Source of the DNA: an uncultured Bacilli bacterium
GTDB taxonomy: Bacteria; Bacillota_I; Bacilli_A; RF39; UBA660
Length of the DNA stretch: 64,000 bases
NCBI GenBank assembly: GCA_934090935.1
Contig: CAKOKD010000001.1
Coordinates: forward strand, 248,001-312,000
Direction: 5' to 3'
The position numbers and the translations under genes are program-made. This document shows positions 1 to 8,787 of the stretch, one piece after another. The notes beneath the pieces were generated by a model. It did no database searches, was not told the origin of the DNA, and saw only the letters and a list, made by a program, of their open reading frames with translations. The stretch's first letter is position 1, and each line of letters starts with the position of its first letter.

Positions 1-660
1 AAAGTCCGAAATAGTTTGGGATTTTCTCATGTTAATCAAACCTTTTTATTTTTATTACCAATAATCTTTTCTTCATATATATTGTATTTTGATAAATATC
101 GAAAGAAATATTCGTTATGTATATTTTTTATATCAACAGTTTTATATTTAATCACTAATTGTAGAACGGGATATTTTAGTGTTATAGTTTTTTTGTTATT
201 GATTAATTTAAAAACTACACAAAAAAAACATAAAATAAATATACCAGCATTGATGTTTATATTGTTTACAATTGGAAGCATTTTAATAATAAGAAAATAT
301 GGTTCAAATGGAAGCAATGCAATAAATTCTATGTTGAGTTTAAGACCATATTATTTATTTTATTATTTAAAGAATTTTAGTTTAGTGACTTTAAAAGGCG
401 GACATTTTATATCTAATATTCCAATGGATAATGTGTATATATATCTTTTACTAGAAAAGGGTATAATAATTTATTTGTTTTATTTAATAATAATTCGATA
501 CTACTTTTCAAACTGTGAGTATGACATAAAAATAGAAAATATAATATATACATCTTTACTATATGGTTTATTTGAGTCGTACATAGTGTTACCATCAATT
601 AATTTTGTATTTATACTAATTTTAATGAAAGTAGTTAAACATAATAAACAAAAGGAGTGA
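1..660 (+). CDS. Wzy-like O-antigen/EPS polymerase, C-terminal part (5' end outside window)
   Basis: Open from the window edge; the frame starts within the gene, so the first visible codon is not a start. The visible 219 residues are almost all hydrophobic, with about six membrane segments. The motif GFSHVN near the start and NCRTGY around residue 50 match the loop signatures of Wzy/WaaL-type polysaccharide polymerases, which join repeat units on the outer face of the membrane. The stop overlaps the ribosome site of the following glycosyltransferase, so the genes are translationally linked. The family is inferred from topology, the two motifs and the glycosyltransferase/flippase neighbours. 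Confidence 0.7.
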   Translation, partial: KVRNSLGFSHVNQTFLFLLPIIFSSYILYFDKYRKKYSLCIFFISTVLYLITNCRTGYFSVIVFLLLINLKTTQKKHKINIPALMFILFTIGSILIIRKYGSNGSNAINSMLSLRPYYLFYYLKNFSLVTLKGGHFISNIPMDNVYIYLLLEKGIIIYLFYLIIIRYYFSNCEYDIKIENIIYTSLLYGLFESYIVLPSINFVFILILMKVVKHNKQKE

Positions 661-665
661 TCTTT

Positions 666-1598
666 GTGGATTTAGTTTCGATTATAATTCCAGTTTATAA
701 TTCTTTCAAGTATATATCAAAGTGTTTGGATTCAGTAGTGAGTCAAACATATACTAATTTGGAGATAATTGTGATTGATGATGGATCTACCGATGAGTCA
801 AATTCTATTATTGAGCAATATAAAACCCAAGATGATCGATTAGTGCATATAAAAAATACCAATCATGGTGTTTCTTATACAAGAAATTGTGGTTTATCAG
901 CTGCTAATGGAAAATATGTTACATTTGTTGATAGTGATGACACTATAGAAAAAGATTATATTGAAAAGATGTTATCATGCTATAAAGAAAATGATGTTCA
1001 ATTAGTTATATGTGACTATATGGAAAGAAAAATAAAATCAAAAAAAATGACAAAATCTGAAACATTGATATCTATGATTAGTGGAAAAGAAATTATGGGA
1101 TATTGCTGGAATAAAATGTATTTGAATGATTTGATAAAAATACATAATATTAAATTTGATGAAAATATATATGTATGTGAAGATTTTTTATTTAACGTAC
1201 AATATTTCAATCATATAGATGAATCTTATTATCTAACTGAATCTTTATATAATTATGTTATTCATAGTGGAAGTGCTTTAACAAAAAAGATGGATTTAAA
1301 TTGGCTTACTAATATTGATGCATTTTCACTAGCATTAAATGACATTAAGTATAATTATGATGAAGACACGTTTGGCAAATATGTTAATTTTTTCTTTTTA
1401 CAAAATATTAATGCTTTGATGAAAATAAAATTAAATAAATTTGATAATGATGAATATTTAAAAACTATAAAAAGTAATATTACGAGATTTAGGAAAGTTG
1501 CTTTAAAGCATAAAAATATTATTGATTACAAATCAGTACTATATTATTATTTCTTTTATCTAATATTACTTTTGAAGAAAATTCTAAGAAAGAAATGA
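666..1598 (+). CDS. Family 2 glycosyltransferase
   Basis: Cytoplasmic GT-A fold transferase that moves a sugar from a nucleotide donor to the growing polysaccharide repeat unit. It opens with VSIIIPVYN, has DDGS at about residue 38 and the metal-binding DSDD at about 89, and continues into a lysine-rich C-terminus with a short hydrophobic stretch. I chose GTG at 666 because AAAGGAG lies 8 nt upstream; an earlier GTG at 657 sits inside that ribosome site. The stop overlaps the next gene in ATGA. Sugar specificity cannot be read from sequence. Confidence 0.88.
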   Translation: MDLVSIIIPVYNSFKYISKCLDSVVSQTYTNLEIIVIDDGSTDESNSIIEQYKTQDDRLVHIKNTNHGVSYTRNCGLSAANGKYVTFVDSDDTIEKDYIEKMLSCYKENDVQLVICDYMERKIKSKKMTKSETLISMISGKEIMGYCWNKMYLNDLIKIHNIKFDENIYVCEDFLFNVQYFNHIDESYYLTESLYNYVIHSGSALTKKMDLNWLTNIDAFSLALNDIKYNYDEDTFGKYVNFFFLQNINALMKIKLNKFDNDEYLKTIKSNITRFRKVALKHKNIIDYKSVLYYYFFYLILLLKKILRKK

Positions 1599-2500
1599 GT
1601 GAAATAATGAAGGATTTAGTTTCAGTTATTATACCTACATATAATCGTAGTAATATGATTGATAAAGCAATTCAAAGTTGTATTGATCAAGATTATTTTC
1701 CAATTGAAATAATTGTTGTTGATGACAATGCTAATAATATAGATGAAAGAATAAAAACTAAAAAAATTGTTGATAAATACAATAATGTTAAATTAATACA
1801 AAATGATGCCAATTTAGGCGGTGCTTTGACGAGAAATAAAGGTATTGAAATGGCTAATGGTAAATATGTTGCTTTTTTGGATGACGATGACTATTTTACT
1901 AGAGATAAAATTTCTAAACAAATGAAATTAATGAAAGAATTGGAAAAACAAAAAATTGAAGTTGGTATGATATATTGTTATAAATATACATATGATAAAA
2001 ACAATAATATTGGAAAGTCACGCAAAGTGAACGTAGAGGGAAATTGCCTTTATGAACATATGTTAAATATTATGGAAACTACTTCCACATGGTTATGTCC
2101 AAAGGAAGTACTTATTAAAGTTGGAATGTTTGAAAATGTTAAAGCTCATCAAGATAATATCTTATTAATGAAAATATTAGCAAATGGTTATTCCATTTAT
2201 CGTGTACCGGAGAGGCTTTTATATTTTTATTTACATAATGGAGATGGAATCACTTCTTCAAATAAGGCATATATAGATAAAACAAAAGTTTTGATAGAAT
2301 ACAAAAAGAAATATTACAATTTATTGACAAATAAGCAAATAGAAAATGTTGAATATAAAAATTCGTCAATTTTAATCAGGTTGTATAGAATAAATAATAT
2401 GAAAGAAGAATATAATAAGGAATTTAAAAAAGTTTTAAAGAATAATAAATTTAGATGGCATACAATAAAGATGTATTTATTTAGATTCTTTATGAAATAG
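1595..2500 (+). CDS. Family 2 glycosyltransferase
   Basis: Second GT-A glycosyltransferase of the cluster. It has VSVIIPTYNR at the N-terminus, VVDDN near residue 47 and FLDDDD near residue 96, the nucleotide-sugar and metal site. It overlaps the upstream gene by 4 bp. A second ATG at 1607 gives MKDLVSVIIPTYN, which mirrors the start of the upstream paralogue, and neither ATG has a strong ribosome site, so the true start is open between the two. Probably adds a later sugar of the same repeat unit (inference from position). Confidence 0.87.
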   Translation: MSEIMKDLVSVIIPTYNRSNMIDKAIQSCIDQDYFPIEIIVVDDNANNIDERIKTKKIVDKYNNVKLIQNDANLGGALTRNKGIEMANGKYVAFLDDDDYFTRDKISKQMKLMKELEKQKIEVGMIYCYKYTYDKNNNIGKSRKVNVEGNCLYEHMLNIMETTSTWLCPKEVLIKVGMFENVKAHQDNILLMKILANGYSIYRVPERLLYFYLHNGDGITSSNKAYIDKTKVLIEYKKKYYNLLTNKQIENVEYKNSSILIRLYRINNMKEEYNKEFKKVLKNNKFRWHTIKMYLFRFFMK

Positions 2501-2510
2501 AGGTAGAATC

Positions 2511-3935
2511 ATGAATAATCCTAAAAAAAATTATATTTATAATATTATATATCAAATTTTGATTTTAATAATTCCATTAATAATATCTCCATATTTATCA
2601 AGAGTCGTTGGAGCTGAAGGTATTGGTATTTTTTCATATACATATTCTATTGTTTACTATTTTATGCTGTTAACACTTTTAGGAGTAAATAATTATGGAA
2701 ATAGATCAATTGCTAAGGTAAGAGATAATAAGAAGAATTTATCAAAGGCATTTTGGAGTATATATTCATTTCAATTACTAATGGGTATATTAATGTTGTT
2801 AAGTTATTTAATCTATTTGTTTTTCTTTAATGTACAGTATAAACAATTATTCTTAATAGAAACTATTTATATAGTATCTGCAATGTTAGATATTAATTGG
2901 TTCTTCTATGGATTGGAAGAGTTTAAAAAAACAATTACTAGAAATACAATTCTTAAAGTTGGTACTTTGTTACTTGTGATTATATTTGTAAAAAAGCCAA
3001 CTGATTTGTGGAAATATGCTTTAATAATGTCTTTAATGACGCTGCTAAGTCAATTGGTTTTATGGAATTTTACTAGAGGAAAAGTTGATTTTGTAAGGGT
3101 TAGTTTTAGTGATATTGCTAAACATATAAAACCTAATTTAGTGTTATTTATTCCTGTTATAGCAGTAAGCATTTATAAAATGATGGATAAAGTAATGTTG
3201 GGAGCAATGACAAATATCAAAGAAGTAGGATTTTACGAAAATGCTGAGAAAATTGTTAATATACCACTTACAATTATTAGTGCGTTAGGTACAGTAATGC
3301 TTCCAAGAATAACAAATATGGTATCAAATGGAAAAAATGAAGAAGTAAAGAAATATATTAATAAATCAATTGAATTTGTTATGTTTTTATCATTTGCTAT
3401 GTGTGCTGGACTGATTACTATAGGATATGATTTTGCGCCATTGTTTTTTGGAAAAGAGTTTCAAAAAACGGGAATCTTAATAATATTGCTATCAGTGACA
3501 CTTCCATTTATTTCTTTTGCAAATGTTATAAGGACGCAATATTTGATTCCATTTGAAAAAGATAAACTATATACTAAATCAGTAATATATGGTGCAATAA
3601 TTAATTTAATTATGAATGCTATTTTTATACCAAAATATGATTCTATAGGTGCGTGTTTCGGTACAATAGCAGCTGAAGTTTTTGTAATGATATATCAACT
3701 AATTTCAATAAAAAGAGAATATAATTTTAGCAAAGTTATAAAAAATATTCTTCCTTTTTTGCTAACTTCAATAATAATGATAGAGTGTATTTATTCAATA
3801 AAATATTTCATTTCTAATAAAATAATTGTATTAGCATTACAGGTTATAGCTGGAGTAATAATATATGGTTTATTTAATTTAAAATATATTGATCAGTTAA
3901 TTAATCTAAAGAGAATATTAAAAATAAAACATTAG
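2511..3935 (+). CDS. Wzx-type polysaccharide flippase
   Basis: 474 residues, 12 to 14 membrane helices, usual length for the Wzx/MATE-like flippases that turn undecaprenyl-linked repeat units to the outer leaflet. The N-terminus (IIPLIISPYLSRVVGAEGIG) and VGFYENAEKIVNIP in the middle are typical of the family. Start ATG is preceded by GAGGT. It is the last gene of the polysaccharide run and is followed by a terminator. With the Wzy fragment and two GT2 enzymes it makes a Wzx/Wzy-dependent surface polysaccharide cluster whose front lies left of the window. Confidence 0.9.
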   Translation: MNNPKKNYIYNIIYQILILIIPLIISPYLSRVVGAEGIGIFSYTYSIVYYFMLLTLLGVNNYGNRSIAKVRDNKKNLSKAFWSIYSFQLLMGILMLLSYLIYLFFFNVQYKQLFLIETIYIVSAMLDINWFFYGLEEFKKTITRNTILKVGTLLLVIIFVKKPTDLWKYALIMSLMTLLSQLVLWNFTRGKVDFVRVSFSDIAKHIKPNLVLFIPVIAVSIYKMMDKVMLGAMTNIKEVGFYENAEKIVNIPLTIISALGTVMLPRITNMVSNGKNEEVKKYINKSIEFVMFLSFAMCAGLITIGYDFAPLFFGKEFQKTGILIILLSVTLPFISFANVIRTQYLIPFEKDKLYTKSVIYGAIINLIMNAIFIPKYDSIGACFGTIAAEVFVMIYQLISIKREYNFSKVIKNILPFLLTSIIMIECIYSIKYFISNKIIVLALQVIAGVIIYGLFNLKYIDQLINLKRILKIKH

Positions 3936-3980
3936 AAAATAATTGAATCTTTTATAATAAGATAATAAATGGTATAAATT

Positions 3981-4002
3981 AAACTACTTTTGTAGTTTTT
4001 TT
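3981..4002 (+). terminator. Rho-independent terminator of the polysaccharide operon
   Basis: AAACTAC and GTAGTTT form a 7-bp stem with a 3-nt loop, followed by a T run. Confidence 0.75.
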
Positions 4003-4050
4003 GCTGCATATATTTACTTTTGAGGTTATAATATACAAAAAAGAGAATGC

Positions 4051-4371
4051 ATGATAGTAAATTATACATCTAAATATAAAAGAGATTATAAAAAACTTTT
4101 AAATAAGCATATGAAGAAAGAGATAGAAACTATTGAAAGAATTATAATGTATTTGAAACTTGTAGGTAATATGAGAGAGCTTCTTGATAATCCTTATAGC
4201 AAGATATTTCATATAGAGAAAAAAAGTGGTAATTTAAAATCTTTTTATACAGCTAGAATAAATGAAAAAATAAGATTGTTTATAAGACCAATAAATGAAA
4301 ATTTAGATCTTGTGTATATTGTAGAAGTAGAACTGAGTGAAATAAATTTAAATCATTATAATGATGGGTAG
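4051..4371 (+). CDS. RelE/HigB-like toxin of a type II toxin-antitoxin pair
   Basis: 106 residues, basic, in the size range of RelE/HigB mRNA-cleaving toxins. It begins VNYTSKYKRDYKKL and has the family pattern of a helical N-terminus and then strands ending in ARINEKIRLFIRP and VYIVEVELSEI. It precedes an XRE protein by 8 nt, and toxin-first order is typical for HigBA. The usual HigB catalytic residues cannot be assigned by eye. Expected to be held inactive by the product of the next gene. Confidence 0.7.
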   Translation: MIVNYTSKYKRDYKKLLNKHMKKEIETIERIIMYLKLVGNMRELLDNPYSKIFHIEKKSGNLKSFYTARINEKIRLFIRPINENLDLVYIVEVELSEINLNHYNDG

Positions 4372-4379
4372 GTGATTAT

Positions 4380-5420
4380 ATGGAAAGAAAAGTACAACAA
4401 GGATTTGGTCCAATGTTAAAAGATTATTTGGATTATTATAAGATAAACCAAACTGATTTTGCATTAAGGCTTGGAATTTCTAAAAAGCATTTAAATGAAA
4501 TATTAAATGATAAATCGTATATCTCTTTAGAATTAATGATAGCAATTTCTTTAATAACGGACATTGATGTTAATTTAATTTTCTTTTGCGAAAATTCTAA
4601 AAAACTGGATATATATTTACATGAACGCTTTAAAGATGATAAGGAAATCAAAAAATATTTGGATAGTTTTTATATAAATGATCTTTATAAAAATAAGTGG
4701 ATTGTATTAAGAGATAAAACTTCATATCTTCAAAATGCTTATGATTTATTACAATTTTTACATGTTGATTCTTTTGATAAAGTGTTACCTTATATTAATA
4801 GTAAAGTTTTATTTAAAAAGCGTGAGAATGCAGATAATTTAAAAACATATTTATGGATTAGAAGATGTGAAAATATTCTTGAACAAAATATGGAAATTGG
4901 TGAATATAATTCATCAAAAATTGGTGATTTGTTACAAGAATTAAAAAGAATAAGAGTCCAAAAATTTAATGAAGATTTACTTAAAAATTTATTTAGAAAG
5001 TATGGAATTTATTTAATTATCGAAGACACTTTACCTGGAACAAAGATTCGTGGTTGTTCAATGGTTAAAAAGAATAATCCATGTATATTCATTTCTAGAA
5101 TGTTTAAAGAAAAATCATCATTATATTTTACTTTGTATCATGAACTTGGTCACATTAAAACAGATTTTAATAAATTGAAAAATAAAATAGTTGTGGATGA
5201 TAAGGAAAACGAGGATAGTCAAGATAGATTTGCGTTAAATTGTATGATATTAGAAAGTGATTTTCAAAAAATGCAAACTATGAGTGAAAATGAAATAGTT
5301 AATTTTTGTTCAGAAAATTATATTCCATTAACATTTTATTATACACGACTTGCGTTTTTAGGAATTATAAGTTATAAGGACAAAAAATATTTAAATTCGA
5401 GAGAAAAAATAGATGTATAA
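4380..5420 (+). CDS. XRE helix-turn-helix plus ImmA/IrrE metallopeptidase protein (HigA-like antitoxin)
   Basis: 346 residues. Residues 10-70 form an XRE DNA-binding domain (TDFALRLGISKKHLNEIL). The C-terminal half has a zinc-protease HELGH at 254-258, as in ImmA/IrrE proteins, followed by a helix rich in acidic residues. This fusion is known as the long form of HigA-like antitoxins and as phage/ICE regulators. Next to a RelE-like toxin it most likely neutralises the toxin and represses the pair; the protease domain may control its own or a partner's turnover (inference). Start ATG has TAGGTGAT upstream. Confidence 0.8.
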   Translation: MERKVQQGFGPMLKDYLDYYKINQTDFALRLGISKKHLNEILNDKSYISLELMIAISLITDIDVNLIFFCENSKKLDIYLHERFKDDKEIKKYLDSFYINDLYKNKWIVLRDKTSYLQNAYDLLQFLHVDSFDKVLPYINSKVLFKKRENADNLKTYLWIRRCENILEQNMEIGEYNSSKIGDLLQELKRIRVQKFNEDLLKNLFRKYGIYLIIEDTLPGTKIRGCSMVKKNNPCIFISRMFKEKSSLYFTLYHELGHIKTDFNKLKNKIVVDDKENEDSQDRFALNCMILESDFQKMQTMSENEIVNFCSENYIPLTFYYTRLAFLGIISYKDKKYLNSREKIDV

Positions 5421-5458
5421 AAATGTGAACTAATCACACAATAATTCTAGGTGATAAT

Positions 5459-6004
5459 ATGTCTAGAATATTAATGATAGTTGGTTCAAGAAGAGAAGGT
5501 AATTCAATTCACTTAGCAAAAAGTTTAAAAACTATTTTTGATAAAAACAGAATATCAAGTGATATTATAGTTCCTGGAAATCAAAAAATATATTTATGTA
5601 CTGGTTGCATGGATTGTGACAAAAATGGTGTATGTGATTTTAATGATGATATGAAAGTAAATATTGATAAAGTTAATAATGCTGAAGTGTTACTTTTTAT
5701 TACACCGACAAGATGGAACACTTTATCAGGTGACTTAAAAATATTTATTGATAGGTTAAATCCTCTTTATAGTGAGAAAAAATTAAAAGATAAAAAAATG
5801 ATAGTTTTAGTTGTAGGCTCAAAATCCAGAAATGAATATTCAACTGATGGTGCTTTAACATCACTTGGATCATTTATTGAAAGTGCAGAAGGAAAGTTAG
5901 TGTATAAAGCATTTTTTGATAATTGTTTAAATTATCCAGATATTCTAAACTATAGTGATAAAATTGAAACTGTTGCAAATGATATAATAAATACTATAAA
6001 TTAG
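5459..6004 (+). CDS. NADPH-dependent FMN reductase / iron-sulfur flavoprotein
   Basis: 181-residue flavodoxin-fold protein. The N-terminus MIVGSRREGNS is the FMN phosphate loop. CTGCMDCDKNGVC near residue 50 is the compact cysteine motif (CX2CX2CX5C) of iron-sulfur flavoproteins, which carries a [4Fe-4S] cluster. TPTRWNTLSGDLKIFIDR is the second flavin-contact segment. Probably a cytoplasmic electron-transfer or quinone/nitro reductase; the substrate is unknown. Start ATG follows AGGTGATA. Confidence 0.82.
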   Translation: MSRILMIVGSRREGNSIHLAKSLKTIFDKNRISSDIIVPGNQKIYLCTGCMDCDKNGVCDFNDDMKVNIDKVNNAEVLLFITPTRWNTLSGDLKIFIDRLNPLYSEKKLKDKKMIVLVVGSKSRNEYSTDGALTSLGSFIESAEGKLVYKAFFDNCLNYPDILNYSDKIETVANDIINTIN

Positions 6005-6069
6005 TCTAGAAAACAATTTAAAAATATGGTAAAATGTATTTAGCAAGAAAATTTGCATACAATAAAAAA

Positions 6070-6147
6070 GGGAACATTCAGTTTTGGTATGTTGAATGTC
6101 CTCCTTAATAGGTTTGGCACTCTAACATATTAGAGTGTCTATTTTTT
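6070..6147 (+). ncRNA. Candidate antisense/antitoxin RNA of a type I toxin-like locus
   Basis: A short transcription unit is suggested by an 8-bp hairpin (arms 6118-6125 and 6130-6137) followed by TCTATTTTTTTA, a terminator on the + strand that ends just beyond the stop of the convergent peptide gene. The RNA would carry GAATGTCCTCC, able to pair with the AAAGGAGG ribosome site of the peptide mRNA. A possible -10 (TACAAT, 6058-6063) lacks a good -35, so the 5' end is approximate. Confidence 0.5.
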
Positions 6148-6231
6148 TATTGCTAAAACCAATAAGGTAGATAGTAATAGAATGATACATATGAACTTTA
6201 AAAACCTTAAAATAAAAGTTTTAGTTTTCAT
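6139..6231 (-). CDS. 30-residue hydrophobic peptide, candidate type I toxin
   Basis: Runs from ATG at 6231 to TAG at 6139. It starts MKTKTFILRFLKF, followed by a single 15-residue membrane stretch and ends VLAIKK. A full AAAGGAGG ribosome site lies at 6241-6248, 9 nt upstream. In the mRNA, CCTCC (6264-6260) precedes that site and can fold over it, hiding it from ribosomes. TATAAT on the minus strand (6300-6295) is a likely -10. Small size, one membrane helix, occluded ribosome site and a convergent terminated RNA match type I toxins; no named family is recognised. Confidence 0.55.
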   Translation of the reverse strand: MKTKTFILRFLKFICIILLLSTLLVLAIKK

Positions 6232-6348
6232 TAATATCTGCCTCCTTTCATATTAGATTGGAGGATGACACTCAACAACTGATGTTCCAAACAAATTATA
6301 ACAATAAAATAACAAATAATTAATACATTTGTTCATTCACTTTGAAAT

Positions 6349-6377
6349 TTGCAAATAAACTTAAAATTTGCTATAAT
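6349..6377 (+). promoter_or_regulatory. Promoter of the LCP gene
   Basis: TTGCAA and TATAAT separated by 17 bp; the ribosome site GTGAGGG follows at 6388. Confidence 0.7.
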
Positions 6378-6400
6378 ACGTCTCGATGTGAGGGAATGTT

Positions 6401-7807
6401 ATGAAAAATATATTAAAAATTGTCCTTAGTATTTTAACAATTATATTATCGATTGCTTGTATATTTACAATTAAGGGGTTAAATATGTTACCTAATAAGT
6501 ATTTTATTATATTTATAAGTGTTATGATTTTATTTAATCTTATTGGTTTGCTTTTATATACAAAGAAAAAGGTGTTTAACATAATTGGTCTTATTACAAG
6601 TATAATAACAGTTATTATTTCTATAATTGGTTATTATTATGGAAGTGAAACAATTGAATATTTAAGTCATGCTTTCAATAATGATTCTGTAGAGATAAGT
6701 GAATATGGGGTTTATGTTTTAAGAGATAATAAATATGATTTAAGTTCAATTAAAAATTTTGGATATCTAAGTGAAGAAAACTCAGATAAGGCTTTAAATG
6801 AATTAAAAAAACGAGTAAATGCAAGTGAAAACGCTTATGATGATATGTATTTATTAGCTCAAGACTTTTTAAATAATAAAGTAAATTCAATGTTACTTGA
6901 TAAAACTTATTATAATATGCTTGTTGATGAAAAAGAAATTGATGAAAGTAAGATCAATTTAATATATAGTTTTAATGTTGAAATAAAAAAGAATGTAAAA
7001 AAAGATAGTTCAGTAGATGAACTTAAACCTTTTAATATTTTCTTATCTGGAAGTGATGCACGTAGTAATTATATTGCTAGTAAAACTAGAAGTGATGTAA
7101 ATATGATTATAAGCGTTGATCCTAAAAATAAAAAAGTGCTTTTAACAAGTATTCCAAGAGATTATTATGTATCAGTATATGGTAAAACTGGTTTAAAAGA
7201 TAAACTTACACATGCAGGCATTTATGGTATAGATACAAGTGTTAAAACTGTTGAAAACTTATTTGATATAAAGATTGATTATTATATTAAAGTCGGTTTT
7301 TCATCAGTTGTAGAGGTAGTTGATTTACTTGGTGGAATTGATATTGAAAGCGATAAAGCATTTACAACTTATTGTGGTGATGGTGGAGCTATAAAAACAA
7401 ATGTAAAAAAAGGGATGAATCATTTTAGTGGTGGTGAGGCTCTAAGTTATGCTCGCGAAAGACATGCGTATGCTTTAGGAGATAGACATCGTATTTTAAA
7501 TCAACAACAAGTATTAGAAGCAGTCATTTCTAAAATTACAACTGATAAATCAATTCTTTTAAAGTATGATAAAACATTGTCATCTTTAAGCAAATTGTAT
7601 AAAACTAATATTCCAAGTGAACTTATATCTTTACTTGTAAAGAATCAACTTGAAGATATGAGTGCTTATAAAATAGAAAGACAAAGTGTATCAGGATCGG
7701 ATGCATCAATGAATACTTATACAGCTCCTAGTAAAAAAAGATATGTAATGATTCCTTATGAAAAGGATGTAAAAAGAGCAAGTGAAAACATTAAGAAATA
7801 TGCTTAA
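6401..7807 (+). CDS. LytR-CpsA-Psr (LCP) family glycopolymer transferase
   Basis: Transfers undecaprenyl-linked glycopolymer (wall teichoic acid or capsule) to peptidoglycan on the outer face of the membrane. Three membrane segments occupy residues 1-80. A linker follows, then the LCP catalytic domain from about residue 210 with FNIFLSGSDARS, LLTSIPRDYYV (around 250) and ALSYARERHA (around 350); the arginines and aspartates in these blocks bind the lipid pyrophosphate. Three N-terminal helices rather than one is the less common topology. Likely acts on the polymer made by the cluster at 0-4 kb (inference). Confidence 0.9.
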   Translation: MKNILKIVLSILTIILSIACIFTIKGLNMLPNKYFIIFISVMILFNLIGLLLYTKKKVFNIIGLITSIITVIISIIGYYYGSETIEYLSHAFNNDSVEISEYGVYVLRDNKYDLSSIKNFGYLSEENSDKALNELKKRVNASENAYDDMYLLAQDFLNNKVNSMLLDKTYYNMLVDEKEIDESKINLIYSFNVEIKKNVKKDSSVDELKPFNIFLSGSDARSNYIASKTRSDVNMIISVDPKNKKVLLTSIPRDYYVSVYGKTGLKDKLTHAGIYGIDTSVKTVENLFDIKIDYYIKVGFSSVVEVVDLLGGIDIESDKAFTTYCGDGGAIKTNVKKGMNHFSGGEALSYARERHAYALGDRHRILNQQQVLEAVISKITTDKSILLKYDKTLSSLSKLYKTNIPSELISLLVKNQLEDMSAYKIERQSVSGSDASMNTYTAPSKKRYVMIPYEKDVKRASENIKKYA

Positions 7808-7867
7808 TGTTTTTTCTTGTTTTAAATTAACAACTAATGTATAATTATTCTAGATTGGATGGTAATT

Positions 7868-8761
7868 ATGAAAAAATTAAAATTATTACTAATAAATATG
7901 TTTAATGGTTTTTGCATGGCATTAGCTGATTCAGTTCCTGGAGTGTCGGGTGGAACAATTGCATTTCTTTTAGGATTTTATGATGAGTTTATAAATTCTT
8001 TAGATGATTTATTTAGAGGAAATATGGATTCAAAGAAAAAAGCATTTATGTTCTTAATAAAGTTAGGATTAGGTTGGATAATTGGTTTCTTACTTGCTGC
8101 AACAATACTTTCAAATATGTTTACAAGTAAGATATATGAAATGAGTTCATTATTCTTAGGATTTATAATATTCTCAATTCCTCAAGTTATTAAAGAAGAA
8201 AAGGATTCTGTAAAAGGACATTATAAAAATATTATATTCTTGATACTAGGAGCAATACTAGTAGCTGGTATAAGTTATTTCACAACTCACTCAAGTTTAG
8301 GAGTTGATGTCAATAACTTAAGTCTTTTCAACATTATATATATATTCTTTGCAGCAGCTATTGCAATTACTGCTATGGTTTTACCTGGAATAAGTGGTTC
8401 AACATTGCTATTGATATTTGGTTTATATATTCCAATAATTGGAGCAATAAAGAAATTTATTAGCTTTGATTTTTCCGTATTTCCATTACTTATGATATTT
8501 GGGCTAGGTATGATTTTCGGTATAGTTGCTTTTGTTAGAATATTAAAAAATTGTTTAAATAATCATAGAAGTAAAACGGTATATTTTATTTTAGGAATGA
8601 TGATTGGTTCTCTATATGCAATAATTAATGGACCAACGACTTTAGAAGTTCCAATGGAAATGATGACTTTTAAAACATTTAATATATTATTTTTTATAAT
8701 TGGTGCTTTAATAATTGTTTTATTAGAAGTGTTAAAGAGAATGATGATGAAGAAAGATTAA
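7868..8761 (+). CDS. popT: DUF368 membrane protein, PopT-type undecaprenyl phosphate transporter
   Basis: About 297 residues, eight to nine membrane segments. The signature ALADSVPGVSGGTIAFLLG near residue 15 and its second copy ITAMVLPGISGSTLLLI near 165 define DUF368. Members of this family were shown to return undecaprenyl phosphate to the inner leaflet for reuse in wall and capsule synthesis. I chose ATG at 7868, 5 nt after GGATGG; an ATG at 7859 overlaps that site. UppP and a DedA protein, which act in the same lipid cycle, are also in this window. Confidence 0.85.
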   Translation: MKKLKLLLINMFNGFCMALADSVPGVSGGTIAFLLGFYDEFINSLDDLFRGNMDSKKKAFMFLIKLGLGWIIGFLLAATILSNMFTSKIYEMSSLFLGFIIFSIPQVIKEEKDSVKGHYKNIIFLILGAILVAGISYFTTHSSLGVDVNNLSLFNIIYIFFAAAIAITAMVLPGISGSTLLLIFGLYIPIIGAIKKFISFDFSVFPLLMIFGLGMIFGIVAFVRILKNCLNNHRSKTVYFILGMMIGSLYAIINGPTTLEVPMEMMTFKTFNILFFIIGALIIVLLEVLKRMMMKKD

Positions 8762-8787
8762 TTCTTTCTTTTTAAAATGGAGGGTAT

